This document shows positions 1-11,401 of a DNA stretch of 64,000 nucleotides, piece after piece (position 1 is the stretch's first letter; the number at the start of each line of letters is the position of its first letter). Under the pieces are notes generated by a model, which saw nothing but the letters and a program-made list of their open reading frames with translations, did no database searches and had not been told where the DNA came from. The position numbers and the translations under genes are program-made. The stretch is from Fusarium oxysporum f. sp. lycopersici 4287 (Eukaryota; Ascomycota; Sordariomycetes; Hypocreales; Nectriaceae), in NCBI RefSeq assembly GCF_000149955.1, contig NC_030988.1, forward strand, positions 877,522 to 941,521. Reading direction: 5' to 3'.

Positions 1-2
1 AC

Positions 3-1262
3 AAAGATGGGCGTCAGTTTGTCTGCACGATCCTTGGCTTTCTCTGGATCAACGAGGAGCAGCTAGGGTTCGACCCGACAATCATGACGGCAAATGGGGA
101 GCGATTCATCGAAGTCAATCGGAATGGTTCGACCGAGCGGATCATCATCGACGAGGTGATGCAGCGGGCGCCTTGTATAGCTGGTCGAGCGACGACATGT
201 TGGAAAGCCTATCCCGAAGGACGGCCGGAGATGCTGCTTGTCGTTAAGGATTCGTGGCAATATCCGGAACGAGATGAAGAAGGCGAACTACTACGTGAGG
301 CGACTGACAAGGGTGTCGTTAACGTAGCCCGGTACTATCACCACGAGACGGTCCAGATTGACGGGGAAGATGATGACATTCGAAATAATGTTCGAAGAGG
401 GCTGGATATTACGCAAGCTGCGAACTACCGTCCGGAACGACCAATCCGGCGGAACAACGTCGTGTCTGGCACATCGAGACAGGGTCGCAGCAGCGCCAGT
501 GCCAGCAGAAAGCGGTCATCTAGCCAAGCTGGTGCTCCTCTTCCTTCTAGCAAGCGATCTTGTTCCGTGTCTTCAACGAGTGTCACCAGTTCATTACCAA
601 ATCGTGTACATCGGCGTGTCATTCTCCAAGACTACGGGATGCCTATCTACAAGGCGAGCTCCCGGTCGGCTCTGCTTGCTGCGTTTGAGCGGTGCATCGA
701 AGGACATGAATCTTTGTATAAGGCAGGCTTTCTTCACAGAGACATCTCGATCAACAATCTCATGATCAACGAGGATGATAATCCCTCCTGGCGTTCTTTC
801 TTGATTGACCTTGACCTGGCTATCAAAGAGTCGCGAGAGGTTGCCTCAGGAGCAAAGGGGAAGACCGGCACACGGGCTTTCATGGCAATTGGGGCGCTCC
901 TGGGTGAGCATCATTCTTTTATGCATGATCTCGAGTCATTCTTCTGGGTGTTATTCTGGATTTGCATCCACTACGACGGACCAGACAAGAGCAGGGCTGT
1001 TCCACAGTTTGATAAATGGAACTACGCAGATATGGAGGAGTTAGCCAAACTCAAGTTGGGAACAGTGACAAAGGAGTCGATTTTTGTGGCCACCATCACG
1101 AATAATTTCACAGCCTATTACAATCCACTTATCCCATTATTGAAAGGACTACGGAAGATTGTTTTCCCCCAGGATAAGCCTTGGGAACGAGAGGATGAGA
1201 AGCTGTATGCTAGAACGAGAGAGTTTCTTCGAACATACCAGAAGGCCTATAGTATTGCTTAG
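3..1262 (+). CDS. FunK1-family fungal protein kinase, 5'-partial
   Basis: The frame is open from base 3, so the gene starts outside the window; the ATG at 84 is internal. Visible family blocks are the FunK1 N-lobe stretch ending in PCIAGRATTCWKA, a VVKDSWQYPER strand holding the putative ATP-binding lysine, GVVNVARYYHHE, and the catalytic loop LHRDISINNLMI (residues about 217-228 counted from base 84). The metal-binding motif is DLD (in IDLDLAI) rather than DFG, as is common in FunK1 kinases. A Ser/Arg-rich linker of about 60 residues (near 125-165) separates the lobes. The end is a natural TAG. FunK1 kinases are expanded in filamentous fungi, often in accessory regions; substrates are unknown. 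The segment seen has no introns and looks intact. Confidence 0.9.
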   Translation, partial: KDGRQFVCTILGFLWINEEQLGFDPTIMTANGERFIEVNRNGSTERIIIDEVMQRAPCIAGRATTCWKAYPEGRPEMLLVVKDSWQYPERDEEGELLREATDKGVVNVARYYHHETVQIDGEDDDIRNNVRRGLDITQAANYRPERPIRRNNVVSGTSRQGRSSASASRKRSSSQAGAPLPSSKRSCSVSSTSVTSSLPNRVHRRVILQDYGMPIYKASSRSALLAAFERCIEGHESLYKAGFLHRDISINNLMINEDDNPSWRSFLIDLDLAIKESREVASGAKGKTGTRAFMAIGALLGEHHSFMHDLESFFWVLFWICIHYDGPDKSRAVPQFDKWNYADMEELAKLKLGTVTKESIFVATITNNFTAYYNPLIPLLKGLRKIVFPQDKPWEREDEKLYARTREFLRTYQKAYSIA

Positions 1263-4200
1263 CGATGGCAGAACAGCGCTGGCAACTGTTAGAACCTTTC
1301 TAGGGCACCCTCACACCAAGTCAGTCCGACACAACCACGCGCCAATCCGGCCACACTTCTATGCGTAGATATCTGTGAACGCACCGGCATCAGCTTCCAA
1401 CAAACTAGGGGATGACGGCTACAATACCTCTAGACGAGGAGTCGTGTAAGCGCTCGGCTCGACTCTGACGTACGTCCCTGGGGAGTACACGTTCCAGAAA
1501 ATGCTGGCTGGCGCATAAGCCACGGCCCCTGTGTGCGAGGCACGCCGATGGCGACGATGTTTGCTACGGCCTGTTCCGCGCCACACCTCGTTTCTGTCAA
1601 ACGACCCGGGAGTGACAGGGTTACCTGACCACCATGGGTAATGATGGTACGGCAGGCTGTAGTCTGGCATGATGGCAGAGTGATCGTAGTGCCAGTAGGC
1701 ATTAAAACTTTTACATGAGTTCATCACGCGGATGCCAGTGGTGGTCCCATAGCCCGACGTGGATGTCGCTGAAGGTTTTGACAAGGCTATAGCGATAGCA
1801 ACGTCAATATAAGGATCGAGGCCTATAATTTTGTCAAGCTTCCAGTGACTGCCTGCCTGCTTGGCTTTGATTTTTGAGCTAGAAGATGTTGCATGCAGAG
1901 TACGTCTTGAATATTTAACTTGGTATTGTGCTGCTACTTATGCAAGGCTGCATGGAGTCGGTATCTCGCAGATGCAGTCGCTCAGGGGTCGGCGTAAACT
2001 CTAGAGAGACCTCTACATAACATTCAAGGTCGCTGTGCACCAACAGTATGCACATAACAAAAAGACGAACCATGCTAAATGTTACACAAATATCGTCCGC
2101 TTCTATGATCCTGATTTGACGCGGCAACTCGTCAAAGTCTTTGCAATGGGCAAAGACACAGCTGAAAAAAGAACTGCTACTCGCATCCCTGTGAGCAGCC
2201 CTAGCTATCTGATTAGACGAGGCCGTTGGATCGTTCTAAACCGTCCCCATCCCAGCCAGCCATGGCTCCATTCCGTTCGCTCGTACCCGGCAACTACTTT
2301 CCCCATTCCCGGACCCACATTGTATTGACATGGGTCTAGACAGAGTGCCTAACAGGTCGCGCATGTTTCTGCTTCCGTCCTTTGCTTCATATGAGCCTCT
2401 TGATTACATATAATATCCTACTAGAATTTTTCTAATCTATTTCTCCTAGCTTGCCACACATAGAAGATATCTGAAGTTTCTGGATAACAAGTTCATGAAC
2501 TTTACGCTCTTGAAGTTCTTTGTGGAGGGCACTAGTACCACGGTTACACTAAGCTGATCAGAAATGCGTTCTAAGATTAGCGGCTGAAGATACAGGGCTA
2601 CAAAAGCCTTATCTCTTTGAGCGGGCATAAGACTACCATGCGGTCACGATAGGGGTATTAGGCCAATGAGATAGAGTAAAGTAGCTGATACAGAAGAGTA
2701 TGTATCCTGCCTGGTGTAAGGGGCTATTAGCCAATAAAAGGAAGTAAAATAGACCGCTATACTTTAATAGAAGTAGCTTGGTTACAGAGGAATACAGTCA
2801 TTTTGGAGATAGCTTCACCTAAATCTTGTAACCTGCTTGTACGTGGGGTCGAGTGGGGCGAGTGACCTGTGGTAGTCTTATGCCGCTCAAAGTAGAGCTG
2901 CTTAAACAAGTCAAAATTCCATGCAGAAAGCTTTCCTTGACAAATCTTCTATTATAGCTAGCTCAGTTATACAATAATCGTTGCGCCTGCTGGTGGCGCA
3001 GCCAAGTGCGACCTCTTGTTGTCACTACTCCGGAAAGGTGTCTGTTGTGGCGCAGTCAAGTGCGACCTCCTTTTTGTTTTCACCACTACAGCTGCCTGCT
3101 TGGTTCAGTTGAGTGCACCAGCGACCAACATCGTGCGATAACGTCTAATAAATGAGATTTACATGTTAGAGAGTCCTGTGATCACATCGTCTCGTTTGGC
3201 AATGAATGGTGTCCTCGCCCTTCTAGTACACCAAGTTGTGTCGGCTATCCAATGTCAACACGCCCGACGAAAACGGTACGAGTATCAAGACGTAGCGATT
3301 CAGGAATTTCAGCAATAACCATCCGAAATTACATCCAACGGCACATCGGGCGCTTACGGTACGTGAAGTAAATGGCCCCTAATATATGTCAACCCTACAG
3401 TAACACTTTTCTACCAAAGTCGATCATTTACCACTATATTCTTGCTCACATCTACTGTCTTTCTTTTCGTTTTGGCGTGCCTAATGATTATGGGGGAATC
3501 TCTTCTCGATTCAAACGTCCTGTAGGACCATTATCGACCTCGTTGGTAGCCTCAGTGAGAACGATCTAAGCCTTTTTCTATGCCCGAATAAGGGCGAGCT
3601 TATGGCTGTTTGTAAATTAGGACGGACGAAACACCATGTAGTGGTCAGCCATTAAGTATCGAGTATTATATACAAGACTCCACGACACGTCGCGATTTAC
3701 ACTTCACCAGGCTTCAAGTGAGTGATTACTATGTTCACAAAAACCCATGGAGCTATCGAATCGTCTCTGCATACCTCGTCTTCAGCATCGATGATCTCAG
3801 CCGACGCAGACAGGGGCCAAGTCCCTTTGGAAACAACAGGTGAGTTCATCAACTGATACCGTCCTAACGCAACGAGAGACATCACAAGTAGTGCTGCAGC
3901 CACTCTCAATAGCCCTCCGGAAAGTTTGGATGCGTCTAACCTGAAGCATTGCCCTGCGGGAGGATTTTCGACCGAAGCATGGTGAATGTTCATGGCTTCG
4001 ACATGAACCGCAATGCCTAATTAATTACCCATGACATCGAGTCGCTATGAAGCAGAAACTGAATCTCGAGATCCACACAGGAAATGACTTGCGACTCTAC
4101 ATCTACTTGTTCGATGCTTTGACTGGTTGATTTTCCCCCTTTCACAGCACGATTCCACCGCTTATTCGCTTTAGTACAAAAGCAATGGGTGTAAATCTAC

Positions 4201-5166
4201 CAAAGGGCATAACGTAGATGGTCCCTCACAACGCTCTGTGAGGGTACAAGAACCAAAAAAATATGATGGGCACCCCTATAGATTTGGCTTTCCTCCCTTC
4301 GACGCCTTGTCAGCCTTCTGCAGGGCCCAAAGAATTTCAGTGGTAACCGTTTCTTGTAAAAGACTTGCAGTTTGAGTCAAGGGTAGGCGAAGTGCCAACA
4401 GACTCAGTAACCGGCCTCAAGCCTCGAATTTCGAGAACTTGATTTATATCTCTTGGCAGTATCCGAATCGATGGAGAAGTGCCCTACCTACCTATCTTTA
4501 AGGCCCAGAACAGTACCATATAACTCGGAGACGCCATGAGAAAGACATATGCAAAAGGCTACTGGAGCACAGCGTATTCAAAGTGAACACATATCAGTTA
4601 TTCGTTCACTATTGACATCAACAAGTGTTCAGTAGCATGGTTCCTAGCAGGAATCCTTTTTTCTTTACCGTCAATGCACCACAAAGAGATTGCCGAGAAC
4701 TATGATGGTCTTGGCGTAAGCATGGTCCCGCGCTATGTCTGAAAGGCGGCTGACTAGCTGCCAGACTAAACTTTTGACACCAGGAAGCCGGCCGATGGAG
4801 GGTACCGGGATGTGTGATCCGCGACGGTAAGTGGGGACCTCGCCTGAGCTGGATACCGGGCGCTGCGCCAGGCGTGGTGGAGTGTTCTTGATCACACTGG
4901 CGTTGGACAAATTGGATCCTGGCGCCGGCAGACGGCCCGGACCCACATCCCCACTCACCAACCTCAGCTCATGAGATCCACGAAAGGCTTCAAAGTGGTC
5001 GATCCCATGCTTGTCGATTGCCTACTTGTCTTGTTGGCTTTGCTTTGCATGGGCAAGGGTCCTTGCTGCTAAAAAACGATCTACCGATGACATGATCCTC
5101 CCGCTGGGCCAGATACGATGCTATAAACACGTCGTCCCTCATCTCTCAAGATAGGGGCGGGTTGGA
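1263..5166. other. Gene-poor stretch, 3.9 kb
   Basis: I see no gene I can support here. Short open frames exist, for example an ATG-started 98-codon frame on the minus strand at 3697-3993 with one hydrophobic segment (LLRVAAALLVMSLVALG). None shows a recognisable family, splice signals or conservation inside the window. A short imperfect repeat lies at 2993-3125 and is listed separately. Confidence 0.6.
2993..3125. repeat. Short imperfect tandem repeat, about 54 bp unit
   Basis: The block GTGGCGCAGYCAAGTGCGAC occurs at 2993 and again at 3047. A weaker third match (TTGGTTCAGTTGAGTGCACC) follows near 3100. It lies in non-coding sequence and no function is evident. Confidence 0.5.
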
Positions 5167-6478
5167 ATGAAAGAACATTACCGACTTCAGTCATTCGTTA
5201 TGTATTCAACAGGGCAAGATATCGACGTGGCACTGCCAGCCCTCGAGCCGCCGAAAGGAGTTATGCCAGACTTCGATACTCCCCCAAACCATAACGGGCA
5301 AGCCTTGGTCAGCATTTTTGTTTTTGCAGCGTGTTCAGTTTTGTTGGACTTGCTTCGAACATACTGGAAAATGTGGTGGAACCGGAAGCGGACATGGTCA
5401 TATCTCGCATTCGCTATCTCGGAAGGTAATTGATAAACTCCACATTCAAGTACGGTATAGAAAATGAGGACTTACATCGCCTTTAGTCTTGAACTCATGT
5501 GCCTTAGTATGTTGTCCTCTATCCCCCCCGGGCTTCCCATCTTTTACTCGCTCTTTGAGTTGTTTAACTGACGAGTACGCCGCAGGTAACCTTTTGCGTC
5601 AGTGTATATGAATTATACAAGTTTAGCCAGTCTCCTGGCTACGACGTACACACATGGAATCTACGAATGGGCGGACTCGTCGAGCCTGTGGAGGTAAGTG
5701 CAATACCTGTGTAATGCATTTCAAATAGTGATTCACCAATTTCAGTTTCAACGTGTATACCAATCCTTGTCTTTGGCCATTCTCGCCTGCATCAAGATCG
5801 CCATCCAGCTTGAACACTGTCAAGTATTGGCCGATAGAATTAGTTTCAAGAAACTGTTATGGAGTGGAAGCCTTTTCATCATTCTACTTCAGGTTATCTA
5901 TACTCTTGTAATTGTCGGCCTTGTCAACAGAAAACGCTATGATCACAACAACATCGGGGAGTTTTGCAAAAGTAAACCTCGTTGCGAGCTCTTTGCCATC
6001 ATAGGGATCTCAGACGCCATCCAACTCTTTACAGGCTTACTAATTGTAGCACTTCCTCAGTGTGTTATCTGGAGGATGAAGATCGGCTGGAAGCAGAAAC
6101 TTCAACCAGCCCTCGCCTTTGGGTCTGGCGTCATGTGAGCTCATTTATTCTCGCCACGGGCATTGAAACTAATCTATGGCCAGTCCCTGTACTGTTGGTT
6201 TCGTTTCCCTGGTCCTAACTGTCATCTACTCCAGAAGAGCCGACTATGTATGGTGTATCGGGCGCCTGCAACTCCTGAAAAATGCGGAGATAGCATGCTG
6301 GTTTGTTTATCATGCAGCAAAATGTGTTCCCCAAATCGTTAAGGAGGTACGCGAATCGCTTGGAAGACAGAAAAGTGTTACCGGCATTCCCAGCCAGTCA
6401 TCGAATAAGGATTTTGAGCTTGAAAACGGGTTAGCCGGGACAGAATCAAAGGAGACTTTATGGGACTCTACTCTGTAG
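5167..6478 (+). CDS. Rhodopsin/PTH11-type seven-transmembrane protein
   Basis: Five exons join in phase: 5167-5425, 5487-5506, 5586-5693, 5746-6134 and 6184-6478. All four introns are GT-AG and the product is 356 aa. After a short N-terminus the protein has hydrophobic segments including VSIFVFAACSVLLDLL, VYQSLSLAILACIKIAI, SLFIILLQVIYTLVIVGL and IQLFTGLLIVALPQCVI, and a C-terminal hydrophilic tail. The HTWNL motif before the third membrane segment, two Cys in the C-KSKPRC loop and the polar C-terminal tail match the fungal rhodopsin-domain (PTH11-like) layout. Members sit in the plasma membrane and some are G-protein-coupled receptors, but this one lacks an obvious CFEM domain and its ligand is unknown. 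The 20-nt second exon is unusually small but needed to keep frame. Family placement is from topology and motifs, so moderate certainty. Confidence 0.7.
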
Positions 6479-8150
6479 AAAGGCTGGGCGGCGTTGACTG
6501 ACGCAAACGACTGTCGCCGCAGCAGGTGTGCAATCCTGACGTTTCAATTGAAGCGAGCATTCAGTATTGGATCAAGATATGACACTTTCAGGTGGTGGAG
6601 AGGGCAACCGCACGACAGGAGGCTAGCGCCCACTCTCCCTTGTTTTATTTTCCCCATTGTATTATCTCACGTCACTTTCATTATCACTGTTGTCTAGTCC
6701 TCCTTGGCCAAGCATAAGGCCCTTTCCATTTGTACCTGTAACTCCATCAGCCATTTATTTCTTCTGGCTGTCTCCTGAGGCTTCTCCCCTTTGTTATCGC
6801 GCAGACTGAATTATTCTTATCTCCATCAATAGGGCACCTATTTAATGGAACAGTGTGCGAGATTGGTCCTGTGAGTATCACTCTTGTCCTGTTGTCGACC
6901 ATAAGCCGACATAATGCCAATTGCTGGGCTTCGTTGTCTTTTTCCCTCTTATATTAGTCTCTACTATACTCTATAGTATAAGGCTGCTCTGAATACATTC
7001 GCTGCGCATTAATGAGACGGTCCTTCGACTCCAGCGTATCAACCAGGAAGGAAGCATACAGGCAGAACGTCTAGGAATGCACACCACGGTCATGAAGAGA
7101 AACCGAGCCGAGTCAAAGACGCCGGAACGATCAATGACGTTCTAGCGACTTCTCACGGTCATTCAAAACTCTCGATCAGCATCGACTTCTCTCCATGCGA
7201 AACTCGAGACTGATCTTCTCGCGACTGGAAAATCATCGAAATGCTGCAGAGAGAAATCGACTTTGGGGAAGCTGAGAGCCACCATCCAAAATGTCGCTAG
7301 GCCCACAACAGCGAGCTCCAGCTCCTGTTCTTGAAGAGGTTTGTATTTATTTAGAAGAAGAAAAGACAAAAAAAGAAAAGAGACAAGAAGAATAAGCAAT
7401 AAAATATGAAACTTTACTATTCGATACCGACAACACTGAGCTGAAGATGTTGATTTTGACACCCCTTCTTCGATGGGGATCGGTAAAACACCCAAAGCTA
7501 TCGATGCATAACCATCGAACAAGCAAGCAACAGGCTAAAGTCAACACAACTATACTCACGACAAAGATCTTGGGTCAAGGGCGAACAGATTATCTTCAGT
7601 GTCAGGTAGTCGTGGAGCGCAGCTTGATAGGCTCCACCCAAAACGGGTACCAGTAGCGAAAGGGTTGCGAGCCTCCTAACCCAGAAACTGGACTAGTCGC
7701 AAAAACGTTAGCCACTGGCTGACCCCCTACCTCCAACTGCAGGTCGCACAATTTGGCTTCAGAGCCTGTGCATCGAAACACGTCTTAGCCAGCCCATTCA
7801 TTCTCCTGTCCAGGCTGCCCGCATTTTGCTCAATTGGGCTCCCTGTTGGAGCCATTGCGTCCTTCCTGATTACTGATGAGTTTGCGTCAGAGTTTCTCTC
7901 AGAGACTCTCAAGCCTCTTGGTCTATCTACGCGATCAGGTCCACGTGTGCTGAGGAAATGAATATTGCTTGGAGGATGGACGGAAAACGAGTGACAAATG
8001 CGGTAACGCTATTGGTTGATTACATCTGCCCCCACCTACCCGCTATTCCCTGCATGGAATCACCCACTCGGATCGCCAGCCCCGGTCTCAGAATGACTAT
8101 CAACGTGAACTTTGTGTGTACACTGCTCTAGCCATCAAGCTCGGCACCAG
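6479..8150. other. Intergenic region
   Basis: No supported gene. An ATG-started minus-strand frame near 7163-7522 encodes a strongly hydrophobic stretch, but the plus-strand sequence there is A-rich (gaagaaaagacaaaaaaag), so the Leu/Phe run is better explained as low complexity. Confidence 0.55.
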
Positions 8151-8151
8151 G

Positions 8152-8161
8152 GTATAAAAGG
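8152..8161 (+). promoter_or_regulatory. Probable TATA box
   Basis: The sequence GGTATAAAAGG sits about 90 bp upstream of the ATG at 8246, a plausible position for a core promoter of the small gene that follows. Confidence 0.45.
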
Positions 8162-8245
8162 TGTGGCCAGGGAACAAACGGCTTGACTCTTTAACCGCCA
8201 TTCGTTCCAACCCTCAGCTCATAAGTCATAAGATCCAACTTGAAC

Positions 8246-8587
8246 ATGGCGCCAGTGCGCTTAAAGCTCGAAGCCGCAGACTCTGATTTCCCTAACTCAG
8301 CAGCCATTCAGTCCCTACAAAATATACTTCGCACCACCCGACAAGTCGGCAATAGAGATCCTAGTATCGACCCGGAGGCCCGTGAGTATACTACAAGCTC
8401 GAAGACGCAGAAACTGATCTTTAGTCCAGCAGCCATCCAGTCCCCGCAAGACAGACTTCGCACCACTCTACAAGTCGGCGGTAAAGATCCTGGTATCGAG
8501 CCGGAGGCTGATACCCATTACAACCATCTTTTGACGGGAAGCTGTAGTTGTGGTAACTATTCGTGTAACAAGAACAGATCAAGATAA
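8246..8587 (+). CDS. Small protein with internal duplication and Cys-rich tail
   Basis: The ATG at 8246 (TTGAACATGGCG) follows a TATA-like box and opens a frame of 113 codons. The protein is two diverged copies of a unit of about 40 residues: AAIQSLQNILRTTRQVG with DPSIDPEA, then AAIQSPQDRLRTTLQVG with DPGIEPEA. The DNA repeat is 8264-8394 and 8395-8514. The C-terminus has GSCSCGNYSCNK, a short CxC/Cx4C cluster that could bind metal, as in small fungal metallothioneins, but the rest of the protein does not fit that family. A GTGAGT...TTTAG pair at 8382-8424 resembles a 43-nt intron, but splicing would destroy the frame conserved between the repeats, so I keep the unspliced model. No family recognised. 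Confidence 0.45.
   Translation: MAPVRLKLEAADSDFPNSAAIQSLQNILRTTRQVGNRDPSIDPEAREYTTSSKTQKLIFSPAAIQSPQDRLRTTLQVGGKDPGIEPEADTHYNHLLTGSCSCGNYSCNKNRSR
8264..8514 (+). repeat. Two-copy tandem repeat, about 130 bp, inside the coding frame
   Basis: Copy 1 begins AAGCTCGAAGCCGCAGA at 8264 and copy 2 begins AAGCTCGAAGACGCAGA at 8395. The copies differ by substitutions and a few small indels and stay in the same reading frame. Confidence 0.7.
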
Positions 8588-10006
8588 GGGTGAAGGCAGT
8601 GGGTAAGCCTACAAGTTCACATGCTTAGAGTCCTTCCCGTCGGCTCAATATTGCTGGGCTTGTGAGGAGTCGGCTTACAACATTGAGCCTTGGTTGTAAA
8701 ACGCATTTAGACAAGGCTTTACGCATGATTTGCTTGGAAGTACTTGAGCTCAGTTACTAGTCTTGGTCGATTGCTTGTTTGCAAATACGTAATTGGTTCA
8801 ATATTCCAAGTCAAGACTCAGTGGCAAGGAGCTACTTTTATATTCGCGTAGAGTGCCACGGCAGGGTTCTTAAGTAGGAATTTGGTCAAGTAATTAGTGA
8901 TCTAACATAAAGAAGAGCGTCAAGATTACAAACAGAATAGCGATGGCTCTATTTTCTAGTGGCATGGCTGGCCAAAATCAAAGAATGATGGGTGACATGG
9001 ACAATGAAGAAGCAAGAGAATATCCTGAAAAAAAAAACATATAGATTCGAAGATGAATGTGCAAGTCATTATCTCGGTGGACCGTCAATCCATTGGGGCG
9101 ATTTGATTGAGTGAAACGGGAGATGGTCGAAGTATGTTAGCAGTATTCAGTTTCATGACTACACCTGCCATTTGGGTTCACAAGACATACGTTTATCGAA
9201 CCAACACCAAGACTTCGCAGATGCACTTGTGGCTTCGAGATAGTGGGGCTGTTCCCATCGCCAAAGGCTCCAGCATAAACTCAGGCCCCGACGGCAGCCT
9301 GTCCATTTGTGCGAGTCACCACCCACGGATACTACTGATAATCTCTAATCATGTACAGTTGTCGTGTCCTAATGCTCTTAGAGATGCTACGTCTCGCTCA
9401 GGCACCATCCAACCATTGTCAGCCCCCCTGTATGATGGCTTAACGTCACCAATACCCTCAGTCACATCTACAAGGATCCTTCAAATCTATTTCCGAGGCG
9501 GCAGCCAATCAAATCCATTAAAGACTTGAGCTCGGTAAATTATGGGAAAACACGAAGTGCCTTGGTAGGCAGGCAACAATTTTCGGCCGTCCCCCTTCCC
9601 CTCAGTCTCCGTCAACATCGTGATTAGCAGCTGACAGCAAACCCTTCCAGCGCCAACATTCGCCACATACATACATGATGTATCGCAATGCCGAGAAGGC
9701 TCCAAAGCATACGCGCGTCTACCCCGAACCTGCGAACACTGGAGGATCTTATGGCCTCTTCTCGAACGGTATCGAGTCAAGACAAAAGAAACCGCAAAAA
9801 GAAACCGCAAAACGAACTCGCATGCCCTTTCTTCAAGCATAGCCCAAAAGAGTATAAAGACTTAAAAACATGCCGGACAACATCATGGTCGAGCCTTGCG
9901 CGTGAAAAGTAAGATCCGGTGTTTCCAGACCCCTAACATATCCAGCCCGCGGCACATACCCGTGTTCTTATTTCGAGAGCTGTAACTGGATCCAGATGCC
10001 GTACCT
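8588..10006. other. Intergenic region and 3' flank of the RING gene
   Basis: No supported gene. The open frames at 9107-9529 (+) and 9487-9840 (-) lack ATG starts for their full length and show no domain or splice structure. The part next to 10007 is probably the 3' untranslated region of the minus-strand RING gene. Confidence 0.5.
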
Positions 10007-11368
10007 CTATCTTTCACGTTCGCGTTCTCGCTCTTGTTGCTGTGCCAGGATATTTCGCAAAGCCTCGTTCAGGCGGCTCTGGCTCTCGTTTGGAGGTCTT
10101 GAATATCGTATTTGATGTGATTGGGCGTGAGGGGAGGCGTGGAACGTTTCATACTGGTGTGAGATGAACATGAACGACGCGCGCATTCTGAATGGGCTGG
10201 CCTGATTAGAGCTGAGCCCCAAATTCGGCTCTTGAGGCTCGCTGCTGTCGACGCTGTTGTTATTACCATTGCCACTGTTGCTACCACTACGATCGGTCTT
10301 CTCGATTGGTGCTCGGCAAATGGGGCATGTGTTGTGCTCCTTTAACCATAGGGTGACACATTCCTCGTGGAACCAGTGGTTGCAAGGTAAAAATACCACC
10401 ATCTTCCCCTCCTTCATCTCATCAATGCAGATTGTACAGTCTGCCTTGCCTTCCGAGCCAAGCAATTCCTTGTCAACAAGCTTGCGCTCTAGATTCTTAA
10501 GGGCTTCTTCTGTAGCTGGAGGCGCAAGGTTGGACTGAGGATTAGCCTGCATGAGATCAGTGATAAGCCGATCCAAGGCCTCTTGAAAATGCACAGCATC
10601 TCTGTATGTGCGATTTAGCGGGCTGGCCGTAGTCAAAGCATCGAGTAATCTTTGAGCAAGGCCAGCCGGAGCGCCTCTAGGGCTTTCTGAGCCCTCTCGG
10701 TTCTCACTGAATGATGGTGGTCCAATATCACGAGAAACGTTTTGAAAGAAACTGGTACGTTGATTAGCTCCAATTGTCATAGATATAGACGTGACCCGAA
10801 GACTGCCAGGTCGCTTAGAGCATTGAAGTAGGGGCCGGGCATACTTTTCTTGGGAAGCCTCAGGAGGACCGGCTGGGGTTGCACGAATAGGTCCGGAAAC
10901 AATCGTCACAGAGATCGCTCTACCTCTAAACAGTGTGCGTGGTCCAAAGTTTCGTCCAGCAAATTGTTCGTGTTCTATAGGACCATCGACAAGATCATGG
11001 TGGTCGTGATGGCGATCGGGACCGACCCGGGCACTCCGTCCAGAGGCAAACTCAATTAGAATATGCTCATGTATGTCAGCTCCTTCGGGATCCGAGTCGT
11101 ATGGGCGATGCTCGGGCGAAGTGGAGGCAGAGGTATGGTGACCGAGGCCGCGGGGATCGTTTTCGGGATCCATCTGGATATCGTTAGCATTCTAGGCATA
11201 ATGTGGCAGCAGCGAAAAGCATACAACCTCCATTATCTCCTCATAGCATTCAGGGCATCTAAGGCCGCTCTCGTCTCGATACCATTCATTTGCGCAGGCG
11301 TGGCAAGATACAACCTCACGGTTCGTGGTCACGTCGAGGTGACCATGCCTCTCGGCATGAGAAGACAT
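10007..11368 (-). CDS. Zinc-ribbon plus RING-H2 E3 ubiquitin ligase (RNF115/126-like)
   Basis: Two exons on the minus strand, 11368-11225 and 11173-10007. The 51-nt intron (GTATGC...CAG) contains a perfect TGCTAAC branch site and the product is about 436 aa. The N-terminus holds a CxxC...CxxC zinc ribbon (SCHACANEWYRDESGLRCPEC). This is followed by MDPENDPRG, a signature of this fungal family, then a long disordered region. The RING-H2 domain lies near residues 290-335 with CTICIDEM, PCNHWFHEECV and NTCPICRAPI, giving the full C3H2C3 set. The tail ends in an Arg-Glu run. Such proteins recruit E2 enzymes through the RING and ubiquitin or substrates through the zinc ribbon, in protein quality control. 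An alternative in-frame ATG 11 codons upstream (11401) exists. I chose 11368 because the family begins close to the zinc ribbon. Confidence 0.88.
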
Positions 11369-11401
11369 CTGCTGCGCTTGGTTGCGTTGGTATGCAATCA
11401 A

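Noticed and set aside
1419..1784. Minus-strand frame rich in Tyr, Ser and Trp
   Set aside because: No ATG for the full length, no recognised family, no splice structure; may be chance or a relic.
7163..7522. Minus-strand hydrophobic frame that could be a membrane protein
   Set aside because: The Leu/Phe run comes from an A-rich low-complexity tract on the plus strand.
8382..8424. GTGAGT...TTTAG as an intron in the small duplicated gene
   Set aside because: At 43 nt it is short, and removing it shifts the second repeat out of the frame that is conserved between the copies.
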